Assembly (NCBI GenBank): GCA_964367845.1 | Contig: CAYIYW010000008.1 | Coordinates: 1-25,689, forward strand | Direction: 5' to 3' | DNA length: 25,689 nt | From: JAHFLV01 sp964367845 | GTDB taxonomy: Bacteria > Patescibacteriota > Minisyncoccia > Phycocordibacterales > DATGWK01 | Part shown: in pieces, positions 1-6,604 of the stretch | Layout of the letters: every line of letters starts with the position of its first letter | Numbering within the stretch: position 1 is the stretch's first letter | Notes under the pieces: generated by a model | Seen by the model: only the letters and a program-made list of their open reading frames with translations | What the model was told of the DNA's origin: nothing | Databases searched by the model: none | Made by a program: the position numbers and the translations under genes

Positions 1-451
1 TGTCGGATTCTTCATCAAGAAAAATTTCCATTCCGCGTCGGGCGGTTACTTTTTCTACTCCTTTTTCGCGCGCCAGTTCTTGAACGGTGTTATGAATAAG
101 CGATTTGTTTTGAGTTCCGGATTCAATAAGATACGAGACCTTATAGCGTTTCAAAATATCCGCAAACCCGGCAATGTGGTCTTTGTCTGGATTAGTTACA
201 ATAATCATGTCTATCGTTTTGTCATACCAAGGCATCAGTTTGCCGAGCTCATGAAGAATCTTTGAGTTCGGCCCTCCGTCAACGATTACCTGATTGCCGT
301 TCGGCGCTTCTATAAAAATCGCGTCGCCTTGGCCGATGTCCAAAAAGGCCACAGTCAGTTCCTTTCTTTGATTTTCCGTGTAAACCGCGTGCCAAACGGC
401 CATGTTCGCGGCCAAAAGCAAAACGATGGTTGCCAGAGTGATTTTTTTCAT
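1..451 (-). CDS. ComEC-like metallo-beta-lactamase-fold protein, 3' end off window
   Basis: This reading frame is open from an ATG at 449-451 to the left edge, so only about the first 150 residues are visible. It begins with a hydrophobic signal or anchor segment (MKKITLATIVLLLAANMAVW) followed by FLDIGQGDAIFIEAPNG and VIVDGGPN, which are typical of the extracellular metallo-beta-lactamase domain at the C-terminus of ComEC/Rec2 proteins. The metal-binding motif appears as TNPDKDHIAGF; its first His is replaced by Asn, while the later Asp and His remain. A good ribosome binding site (AAGGAG) lies about 9 bases upstream of the ATG. A ComEC that lacks this domain is encoded at 3174-4700, so the two may act together in DNA uptake across the membrane. 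That partnership is inferred. The gene is divergent from the dismutase gene. Confidence 0.8.
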   Translation of the reverse strand, partial: MKKITLATIVLLLAANMAVWHAVYTENQRKELTVAFLDIGQGDAIFIEAPNGNQVIVDGGPNSKILHELGKLMPWYDKTIDMIIVTNPDKDHIAGFADILKRYKVSYLIESGTQNKSLIHNTVQELAREKGVEKVTARRGMEIFLDEESD

Positions 452-494
452 ATTTCCGCGCTCCTTATGCTAAAATAAAGGGTATTAAACCCTG

Positions 495-562
495 TATTGC
501 GTCTTCGCTCGGACGCCATGAATGAGAGTACTCATTCGCGGCGCTCCTCGCTAGACGCAATA
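495..562. repeat. 68-bp intergenic imperfect palindrome
   Basis: Two 32-base arms (495-526 and 531-562) flank a 4-base AGTA centre. The outer 10 bases (TATTGCGTCT / AGACGCAATA) and the inner 7 (GAATGAG / CTCATTC) pair perfectly, and a CGCC/GGCG block pairs between mismatched stretches. It fills most of the gap between the divergent MBL and dismutase genes, ending 8 bases before the dismutase ATG. No T-run follows, so it is not a simple terminator. It may be a palindromic repeat element, an operator or an mRNA leader hairpin. Confidence 0.75.
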
Positions 563-570
563 AATCCAAT

Positions 571-1191
571 ATGTATAAATACACCGAGCAAAAATTTAAC
601 ATCCCCGAACTCAAGGGAATATCAAGAAAAACCACAGAAGAACACTTGAAGCTTTACGCCGGCTACGTTAAAAACGCCAATCTGATAAACGAAAAAATTG
701 GCGAGTACATGAAAGACGGCGAGAAACACGCTTACGCTCTGGGTGAACTTCATCGCCGATTTTCCTTTGAATTCAACGGCATGCGCAATCATGAATATTA
801 TTTCAGAGCGTTTGAAGGTGGCCCCAATTCCGCATCGCGTGGAGCGTTTAGAGACGCGATTGAAAAGGACTTCGGCGATTTTGGCGATTGGGATGGTTGG
901 CTCAATACTTTCAAGGCCATCGCTACAACTCGCGGCATCGGCTGGGCCATGCTTTATTACGACCCGGACGCAAAAAAACTCACCCACGCTTGGGTGGACG
1001 AGCAGCATCTTGGCCAGTTAAACGGTTTGCCATTGATTCTCGGTCTTGATATGTGGGAGCACGCTTATCTCTTTGATTATGTTCCGTTCGAAAAGAAAAA
1101 ATATATTGAGGCGTTTTTTGAAAATCTCAACTGGCGAGTTATTGAGGAAAATTTTGAGAGAGCGGTGAATATGGAAGGAGCAAGTAAATGA
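571..1191 (+). CDS. sod: Fe/Mn-family superoxide dismutase
   Basis: This 206-residue protein has the usual length and signature of Fe/Mn superoxide dismutases, which convert superoxide to hydrogen peroxide and oxygen. The four expected metal ligands are visible: His25 (EEHLKLYAGY), His74 (MRNHEYYFRAF), and Asp160 and His164 in LDMWEHAYLFDY. The GPNSASRGAF and GIGWAMLYYD blocks also fit the family. There is no signal peptide, so it should be cytoplasmic. The sequence does not show whether iron or manganese is used. No clear Shine-Dalgarno precedes the ATG; instead a 68-bp palindrome sits just upstream and may affect translation. The gene is transcribed alone, convergent with the gene at 1313-2257. 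Confidence 0.93.
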   Translation: MYKYTEQKFNIPELKGISRKTTEEHLKLYAGYVKNANLINEKIGEYMKDGEKHAYALGELHRRFSFEFNGMRNHEYYFRAFEGGPNSASRGAFRDAIEKDFGDFGDWDGWLNTFKAIATTRGIGWAMLYYDPDAKKLTHAWVDEQHLGQLNGLPLILGLDMWEHAYLFDYVPFEKKKYIEAFFENLNWRVIEENFERAVNMEGASK

Positions 1192-1268
1192 TTTTGTAAA
1201 CACGCGCCAGTTGAGTTCGCGGTTAATCTTTTCGCGCTGGCCATATTTGCCATTAATTTTGTTGATAG

Positions 1269-1293
1269 AAAAACCCCGCTCGTTCGCGGGGTT
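1269..1293 (-). terminator. Rho-independent terminator of the 1313-2257 gene
   Basis: On the minus strand an 8-bp perfect stem (AACCCCGC / GCGGGGTT, arms 1286-1293 and 1272-1279) with a 6-base loop runs into a T-run. It lies 20 bases past the stop of the upstream minus-strand gene. Confidence 0.85.
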
Positions 1294-1312
1294 ATGGAAC
1301 TTCTGGAGGTTG

Positions 1313-2257
1313 TCAGCCGCCGACGTTGCTTTCGGCGTCCACGGCTCCGGGCTCGGTTTCAACTTTTCCCGACTCTTCCGGACCAGCCGTAATTCTCCAG
1401 TCAGTACCATGGGGAATTTCTGTCCTGACGCGAATGTCATTGCGACGCACTCTCTTCGCGACAGACGAACTACCCGCGCCGGGCGAAAGCGTATCCCAAC
1501 GCACAACCAGATAGGTTTGCTTGTCCACGAAAACGGTGTCTTCAACCATTCCGTCGTAGACAGGAACCTGTCGGCGAAAAACCCAACACTCTTGGTCGCA
1601 AACATCGGGACCCGGACTTATTTCAACTCCGGTATCAATCTTGGAGCGCATAATCCAAGCCATATCAGTGGACTTCGGAAAAGAATCGGAAACGGGAACG
1701 CCAACCCAGCTGAAGATGTGACCACCTGCGACACAGTCCCGGTCGGTTGTCTCCACCGTGTTGTCGGTGCCATGCGGGTAGGGACTATCAAACTCAAAAA
1801 TGGGCCGCATCGGCATGTCGGGGCGATATTCCTGATACCGGCCGTCACAGACCGAAAAAGCCATGATGGGTTTACCGTTCTCGTCGTAAACCATGGTCTT
1901 GAAAGCATCCTTGGCCATGATTGACTTCACGATGTAGGGACCGACGCCAGCAATGAGCGAGTCGGTGTTTCCGTCAAGCGCTTCTTGAGTTACCGTAGTT
2001 GTAACTTCAAGATACACCGCATTGCGAAGTGCCGATTCAACCCGTCTGCCAATCTCCTCCTTTGACAGTGCCGAGTTAACATCGGCGGCGCTAACGGGAG
2101 AAGATTGATTGGAGGCAATCCTGTTGAAAGTGGAGCTCATGTCCACAATGCCGGAAGAGGACTTGCTCCCCAAATAAACAGGTGTGAATATCAGATAAAT
2201 GGCAAGAATCAGTACGAATGCCCTCAAAATCAAAGTCTCAACAAGCGGAGATTTCAT
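1313..2257 (-). CDS. Signal-anchored envelope protein of unknown function
   Basis: The predicted protein is 314 residues. An N-terminal hydrophobic stretch (about residues 9-30, ILRAFVLILAIYLIFTPVYL) acts as a signal anchor or uncleaved signal peptide. The rest is soluble and contains several cysteines (for example GPDVCDQECWVF) that could form disulfides outside the membrane. I recognise no family. Translation is well supported: AAGGAG sits just upstream of the ATG, a TTGACA/TATTCT promoter with 17-bp spacing lies at 2317-2345, and a terminator follows the stop. The gene is therefore an independent single-gene unit. Its codons are visibly richer in G and C than those of the housekeeping neighbours. 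Confidence 0.8.
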   Translation of the reverse strand: MKSPLVETLILRAFVLILAIYLIFTPVYLGSKSSSGIVDMSSTFNRIASNQSSPVSAADVNSALSKEEIGRRVESALRNAVYLEVTTTVTQEALDGNTDSLIAGVGPYIVKSIMAKDAFKTMVYDENGKPIMAFSVCDGRYQEYRPDMPMRPIFEFDSPYPHGTDNTVETTDRDCVAGGHIFSWVGVPVSDSFPKSTDMAWIMRSKIDTGVEISPGPDVCDQECWVFRRQVPVYDGMVEDTVFVDKQTYLVVRWDTLSPGAGSSSVAKRVRRNDIRVRTEIPHGTDWRITAGPEESGKVETEPGAVDAESNVGG

Positions 2258-2316
2258 GACAAACTCCTTGTAAAGGATGTTTTTGACACAAGCATGACAA
2301 ACAACTTTCTGCCCGC

Positions 2317-2345
2317 AGAATAGATAAATTTCTACTTTTTGTCAA
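2317..2345 (-). promoter_or_regulatory. Sigma70-type promoter of the 1313-2257 gene
   Basis: The minus strand carries TTGACA (2345-2340), a 17-bp spacer and TATTCT (2322-2317), about 60 bases upstream of the start codon at 2257. Confidence 0.65.
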
Positions 2346-2365
2346 ATCAAAAAAAACAGAGATAA

Positions 2366-2388
2366 GAAAACCCCCTAAGGAAGGGGGT
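2366..2388 (-). terminator. Rho-independent terminator of the 2435-3049 gene
   Basis: On the minus strand ACCCCC (2388-2383), a 7-base loop and GGGGGT (2375-2370) are followed by a T-rich stretch. It lies about 45 bases past the stop of the 2435-3049 gene. Confidence 0.8.
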
Positions 2389-2434
2389 GATCGGGTTCAA
2401 AACAAACAAAAACGATTGCGACAGGCGGGGAGAT

Positions 2435-3049
2435 TCACCCGCCACGCTTCGCCAACGGCGGCGCGCCCATCCACTTGCAGTAGAACGTGGCGGCTCCGCA
2501 GGTGGTGCCAGGGTCGTTGCACTGTGCGACAGTGCATGGCACGGCAGCCGGAGTCAGGACATTGCGGACACATCGGCAATGCGCCATGGTAATCAGCCCG
2601 CCATTGCCGTTGAAGACAAACTGTGCACCGTTGTACCCGTCGCCGTCTGACGTCTCCAGAACCAGCTCGCCTCGGTTGTTGAGCCGGAACACCATGCGAA
2701 GAAGTTGTTCGCTCGGACCGGAGAGAAGACATGTAACCTTGATGTCTTGCCTGCCATAAACAACATCAAGGTTCTCAAGGACCTCGCCGTCCACCAGGAT
2801 GGTCGGGGTGCCGTCCCAGAGAACAACAACGCGCTCCCCGGACATGCCCGTGAAATCAAGGACGCCGAGGTTGTCCATGATATCGTAGACAGAGATGCCC
2901 CTGTTCGCGTTCGTGAAGGCGCTCCATCTGGCCGAAAGCCCCGAAAGCCCGGGGACTTCATCGCTGGCCGGCTGGGCGGAAACCTGAACGGGACAAAACA
3001 ACGGAAGGACAAGAAGAACGAGAGCCGCGAGAACCCTTCTGAATCTCAT
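2435..3049 (-). CDS. Secreted Cys-rich protein of unknown function
   Basis: The predicted protein is 204 residues and starts with a textbook signal peptide (MRFRRVLAALVLLVLPLFC, ending near VSAQPA), so it is probably exported. The mature part has two sections: a middle region rich in strands and turns (VVVLWDGTPTILVDGEV), and a C-terminal region of about 50 residues with clustered cysteines (HCRCVRN, PCTVAQC, TTCG, FYCKW) that suggests a disulfide-bonded module. I do not recognise the family. A strong AAAGGAGA ribosome binding site lies just before the ATG, a TTGACA -35 element occurs at 3153-3158, and a terminator follows. Like the neighbouring 1313-2257 gene it is a GC-richer single-gene unit, and the two may have related roles at the cell surface. 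Confidence 0.8.
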   Translation of the reverse strand: MRFRRVLAALVLLVLPLFCPVQVSAQPASDEVPGLSGLSARWSAFTNANRGISVYDIMDNLGVLDFTGMSGERVVVLWDGTPTILVDGEVLENLDVVYGRQDIKVTCLLSGPSEQLLRMVFRLNNRGELVLETSDGDGYNGAQFVFNGNGGLITMAHCRCVRNVLTPAAVPCTVAQCNDPGTTCGAATFYCKWMGAPPLAKRGG

Positions 3050-3130
3050 GAGATATCTCCTTTCATGCCTTGGCTACGCGCCAAGAAAACGAAACAAGAG
3101 AAAGACCACGGGAAAAACATTCTGACTATT

Positions 3131-3158
3131 ATGCTACGCCTGATATGGGGGTTGTCAA
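3131..3158 (-). promoter_or_regulatory. Probable promoter of the 2435-3049 gene
   Basis: TTGACA (3158-3153) is clear on the minus strand. The -10 is less certain: TAGCAT at 16-bp spacing (3136-3131) or the overlapping CATAAT at 19 bp. The leader that follows contains a small hairpin, CTTGGC/GCCAAG, at 3069-3085. Confidence 0.5.
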
Positions 3159-3173
3159 TAGTTTCGTAATGGT

Positions 3174-4700
3174 TCAACAGCGTTCGCATTTTACAAAAAC
3201 CAAAACCCAAAAAATTACTACTACATAAATCACGGCGACAGCCCAACCCGAAAAACCTCCGAAAGGAATCTCGGCTAAAGAAAATTTTGAGAAAAAATTC
3301 ACAACCAGAAGTTCGTATGAAAGAATGGCGTGCGTGAAGAAGGCAAAAGGCAAAGCAACCGCACGCAACAAAAATCCGCTCAAGGCCGTCAGAAAACCGG
3401 CAAGCATTGTCAGCGGAATGAACGGCAATACAAGAAGATTAACCGGTAAAGAAACAGCCGAAAAGAAGCCGGTCATCCAAGTCAGAATCGGAAATAGAAA
3501 AATTTGCACGATAATGTTTGAGACGACAAGGTCGCGCAAACCGAAACGCTCGGGGATAAATCGCGCCCGTTTTTCAAAAATCGGCACGACTTTCACAACC
3601 GCAAATGTCGCCAAAAATGAAAGTTGAAAAGACGGGCTGTGAAGTAAAATTGCCGGATTGTGAACAAGCATCAAAAACGACGCGATAAAAAGGCCTCGGG
3701 CAGGGTCGTAATTCCGCAAAGACATTCGCGAAAACAGCACCAAAATCGCCATAATTGACGCCCTAACCACGGTCGCCGAAGCGCCGGTAATCATTGCGAA
3801 AGCGACGACTCCGGCAACGGCCGAAAACAAGCCCGCGAACCGCGGAAGGAACATAAACATCCTCCCTATCGCCTCGGCAACGATTGAAACATTGTAGCCG
3901 GAAAGAACGACGATATGGATAAGGCCTGTTTTCCTGAATTTTTCTTGCAATTCGCCGTTAATGGATTGCTTGCCGTCAATCAAAATACCGGCCGCCAGTG
4001 AACTCTGCGGTTCGGGAAGCATTTTTGACAGCGAAGCGACAAACGCCCGTTTCGCCGAAAACAAACCGGTCAGAATTTTATTTGGCGGAGCCCGACCGAT
4101 TACTTCAACTGACGCATTTTTGACCAAAAAATGAATATCGTTCGCTCGCAGATAACCGACATAGTCAAATTCCCGACCGGTATCGGTATAAAAATTTTCC
4201 GGTAGGACCAATTCGCCTTTCACCCGCACGACATCGCCGTAACGAAAATCCCTTGGGTTGCCGGTCGTGACTAAAATTTTTGTTTTTGAAGATGCCCGTG
4301 GAGAAATTCTCTCGCCGTTCACTTCTTTAACCTGCACGGTAAGTCGGGTGTTGAAGTCCCGGCGTTCTTGCTCCTCCGTCAGCACTCCGTCAAAAGAAAT
4401 TTCTTGGCCAATAAATTGGTCAAGCGCCGTCGGTCGTTCATCAAGCGACACAGTAATATAATTCCTCAAAAAACCGGCGCCCGTTGAACAGAAAACGACG
4501 AATATCAAAATGACAACCGTGTTTTTCGGAAAAACGGCAAAAAATACCGCCGTGGCCACAGCTATCGCGATAATTACATAGAAAAACAATGCTCGTCCGG
4601 TTATGCTGTCCCGCGCCAGTTCGTTAATCACCACCCCGCCGGCAAACCCCAGAACAATCCAATAAAGCAATGTCTCTTGTCCTGTCGCGCGTATTGCCAT
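3174..4700 (-). CDS. comEC: ComEC/Rec2 DNA-uptake channel, membrane part only
   Basis: This 508-residue multi-membrane-span protein matches the ComEC channel that carries single-stranded DNA across the inner membrane in natural transformation. Order of parts: N-terminal membrane helices (about 10-80), a soluble OB-like region (about 95-205) with the typical REFDYVGYLRANDI segment, then the competence membrane domain with GLIHIVVLSGYNVSIVA (about 259-275) and PSFQLSFLATFAVV (about 355). Full-length ComEC proteins carry a C-terminal metallo-beta-lactamase domain. This one stops after the last helix, while a separate MBL protein is encoded at 1-451. Splitting is plausible but their partnership is inferred. 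The gene ends 125 bases before the secreted-protein gene at 2435-3049 and has no obvious partner in an operon. Confidence 0.9.
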   Translation of the reverse strand: MAIRATGQETLLYWIVLGFAGGVVINELARDSITGRALFFYVIIAIAVATAVFFAVFPKNTVVILIFVVFCSTGAGFLRNYITVSLDERPTALDQFIGQEISFDGVLTEEQERRDFNTRLTVQVKEVNGERISPRASSKTKILVTTGNPRDFRYGDVVRVKGELVLPENFYTDTGREFDYVGYLRANDIHFLVKNASVEVIGRAPPNKILTGLFSAKRAFVASLSKMLPEPQSSLAAGILIDGKQSINGELQEKFRKTGLIHIVVLSGYNVSIVAEAIGRMFMFLPRFAGLFSAVAGVVAFAMITGASATVVRASIMAILVLFSRMSLRNYDPARGLFIASFLMLVHNPAILLHSPSFQLSFLATFAVVKVVPIFEKRARFIPERFGLRDLVVSNIIVQIFLFPILTWMTGFFSAVSLPVNLLVLPFIPLTMLAGFLTALSGFLLRAVALPFAFFTHAILSYELLVVNFFSKFSLAEIPFGGFSGWAVAVIYVVVIFWVLVFVKCERC

Positions 4701-4763
4701 GAGAAAAATCCTACCGAGACAAGCTCAAGAAAAAATTAATTTGGATATAATTTTATAGACACT

Positions 4764-4868
4764 ATGAAAATCGGCGTTATCCACTGTAATGGGCGGTATG
4801 AATGGTATCAGTTCACAACTCTGAACAAGTTATTCACTAGAACAAAGAAAAAACCCCACAGCGGTTAA
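4764..4868 (+). pseudogene. Short ORF, possible truncated gene start
   Basis: A 34-residue frame starts MKIGVIHCNGRYEWYQF, which reads like a natural N-terminus. It is preceded by TATAAT at 4746-4751, 12 bases before the ATG. It runs into the terminator of the convergent gene and stops there. It may be the remnant of a gene cut when the 4937-5596 unit arrived, a true small protein, or chance. Confidence 0.25.
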
Positions 4869-4882
4869 GCGTGCATGGGGTT
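4847..4882 (-). terminator. Rho-independent terminator of the 4937-5596 gene
   Basis: On the minus strand AACCCCA (4882-4876) pairs with TGGGGTT (4858-4852), with further GC pairing inside the loop, followed by a T-run. It lies about 55 bases past the stop codon. Confidence 0.8.
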
Positions 4883-4936
4883 CGGACAAAGAGCCCAAGT
4901 TTCCAAGAGTCAAAGTCCAAGGAACAATGCCGAGGG

Positions 4937-5596
4937 TCAAGAGCCGGAGGGAACAGAGACCTTGCGAACAGCAAGGAAGCGACAGTCCGCATTCCAGACG
5001 CTGTCCCCCCAACTGAAGCCGAGGTACCGCTCGGAACCATTCCCGCCGAGACACGGCATGCGGCGGCGGCCATCGACCATGGCAACGGAGCCAAGACCAA
5101 CGATTGGATACTTGCGCTGTTCCTCTGGAAACAGCTCCCCAAAGGCCAGGACATGCTCAATATTGCCCGACACCCACGGATTGGTAGCGTCGAGAGCCCC
5201 AATCCGGGCTTCCACGTCGTCGGACGAGATGAAGCAGTTCGGGTAAACCAACTCCGCCTCGAACTTCACGATGCCTGTCCCAGAAATCGGGAACTGCTCG
5301 GCTATGATGCGGTTGCCCGTCCTGTCGTAGCGACCGGCAGCAATCATCGCTTCGAGACCCGTGCTGTAATCGACCGTAAGAACGATTGATTCGGGCAGGA
5401 AGGGATTGAGACCCAAGAACTTCCGGAGCTCGACGCGAGGAGGAATAATCCCAAGCACGGCGGCTTCCGAAAGATCGGAAATCCGGCCCAAGCCCAGAAG
5501 GTTATGCTGGAGAATCTCTCCAGTAACGCCCTTTTCAGTCATGGTGTTGTAGACTTTCCCCATTTGGGGAACCGAGGGTGGTTCTGAGGTGCACAT
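4937..5596 (-). CDS. Orphan protein with DGR-target-like variable C-terminus
   Basis: From the ATG at 5596 this encodes 219 residues starting MCTSEPPSVPQMGKVYN. That start is preferred because GGAG lies 6 bases upstream; ATGs at 5608 and 5665 extend the same frame. There is no signal peptide. The C-terminus (FSWGDSVWNADCRFLAVRK, then 7 residues) resembles the end of the DGR target at 12502-13131 (RRDSAWRDAWWFAGLRK): both have an Asp-Ser-x-Trp core, spaced aromatic residues and a final Arg-Lys. From memory, proteins ending in CRFLAVRK-like strings with scattered changes recur in Parcubacteria and look like DGR-diversified lectin-type folds. No matching template repeat is present in this window. 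The gene has its own terminator, GC-rich codons and an upstream palindrome. The function is unknown; binding is only a guess from the fold. Confidence 0.75.
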   Translation of the reverse strand: MCTSEPPSVPQMGKVYNTMTEKGVTGEILQHNLLGLGRISDLSEAAVLGIIPPRVELRKFLGLNPFLPESIVLTVDYSTGLEAMIAAGRYDRTGNRIIAEQFPISGTGIVKFEAELVYPNCFISSDDVEARIGALDATNPWVSGNIEHVLAFGELFPEEQRKYPIVGLGSVAMVDGRRRMPCLGGNGSERYLGFSWGDSVWNADCRFLAVRKVSVPSGS

Positions 5597-5668
5597 GGCA
5601 GTCTCCATATTTGCCAGTCTGCGAATGCAGGTGGCGGGAATCTTGATGCTAGAGGACTCCCACATTGG

Positions 5669-5718
5669 TAGTCATAGCCAGAAAACACCGAAAAATCAGG
5701 GTCTTTTGGCTATGACTA
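5669..5718. repeat. Inverted repeat upstream of the 4937-5596 gene
   Basis: Perfect 12-base arms, TAGTCATAGCCA (5669-5680) and TGGCTATGACTA (5707-5718), flank a 26-base centre. The element lies about 73 bases upstream of the preferred start of the orphan protein and downstream of the rnhA stop. It could be an operator or a leader hairpin. There is no T-run typical of a terminator. Confidence 0.7.
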
Positions 5719-5769
5719 TCTTCATAAGTTGTTTCAAAGAACTACTCTGACATATTTCACCCTTTTAGG

Positions 5770-6567
5770 TTAGTTGTCAAGCACGCCGTAGGAGGGAATC
5801 CGTTCATCCTTATTTCTGTTTTTAAATTCCATGATAATTTCCTTTTCTTCTTCCGGATTCAGGGCTTTTTTATACAAAGCTCCCGCGGTGCCTTTCACTC
5901 TTTTTTCACATTCTTCCCACGTTGGGTGAATTTTAATTAAATCGCCGACTTTGCTTATGTATGAATAGGCCTTGGCTCTTGAACGGGTTTTTAAGTCCAG
6001 CCGATTTTCTTTTCGTTCGGTATTGTGAGACACGTTGAGAATGTCAATTCCGTATTTACTCAATGGCCCGGAAAAAAGTTTCGGCTCGCGATTGTCGGCA
6101 AAGCCGACGGCGATTTCATCGGCTCGCTCATTCCCCACCACGCCAACGTGGCCGGAGACCAATCGCCAATCAATTTTTTTGCCACGCTCTGTCGTCAGAT
6201 TGATGACATGCGAAAGCTCCTGCCACAAATCCTTGTTCAGAACTTCTTTTTTAGCCGTCGTTCGCCAGTTTTTTGCTTCCCAGTCGAACAACCATTTGGT
6301 CGCGCCCTTTAAAACATAACTGGAGTCGGTATATATGACTATTGAATTTTTGGCCGGGTCCGGCGCAAAAGTGCCGGCGCAAAAAGAAAGCGCGTCAATC
6401 ACCGCCATAAGCTCCATGCGGTTGTTTGTGGCGTCCGTCCGCCTGCCACCGCGCTCTATCACACTTCCTCCAGTTACAACCACTGCTCCCCAACCGCCCG
6501 GTCCGGGATTGCCCCGCGACGCGCCGTCGGTGAAAATTATCGTTTCGTTTGAGTTTGTTTTATTCAT
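5770..6567 (-). CDS. rnhA: Ribonuclease HI with viroplasmin-like C-terminal domain
   Basis: RNase HI cleaves the RNA strand of RNA-DNA hybrids. The catalytic residues are visible: Asp in TDGASRGNPGPGGWG, Glu in NRMELMAV, Asp in YTDSSYVLKG, His in SGHVG and Asp in NERADEIA. The domain fills the first 155 residues or so. A tail of about 100 residues follows with AKAYSYISKVGDLIKIHPTW, then EECEKRVKGTAGALYKKAL and EEEKEII, which resembles the small caulimovirus viroplasmin domain found on many RNases H and thought to bind hybrids. The ATG at 6567 (MNKTNSNETIIFTDG) is preferred; a GTG at 6591 would add 8 residues. The gene begins 37 bases after the recJ stop on the same strand, so the two are probably co-transcribed and share a role in replication or repair. 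Confidence 0.92.
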   Translation of the reverse strand: MNKTNSNETIIFTDGASRGNPGPGGWGAVVVTGGSVIERGGRRTDATNNRMELMAVIDALSFCAGTFAPDPAKNSIVIYTDSSYVLKGATKWLFDWEAKNWRTTAKKEVLNKDLWQELSHVINLTTERGKKIDWRLVSGHVGVVGNERADEIAVGFADNREPKLFSGPLSKYGIDILNVSHNTERKENRLDLKTRSRAKAYSYISKVGDLIKIHPTWEECEKRVKGTAGALYKKALNPEEEKEIIMEFKNRNKDERIPSYGVLDN

Positions 6568-6604
6568 TTGAATTGGTCTTGCTCGCAACACCTAATGGGG
6601 AACA

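Noticed and set aside
1211..1924. Plus-strand ORF of 237 codons
   Set aside because: It is antisense to the 1313-2257 gene, which has promoter, Shine-Dalgarno and terminator on the minus strand.
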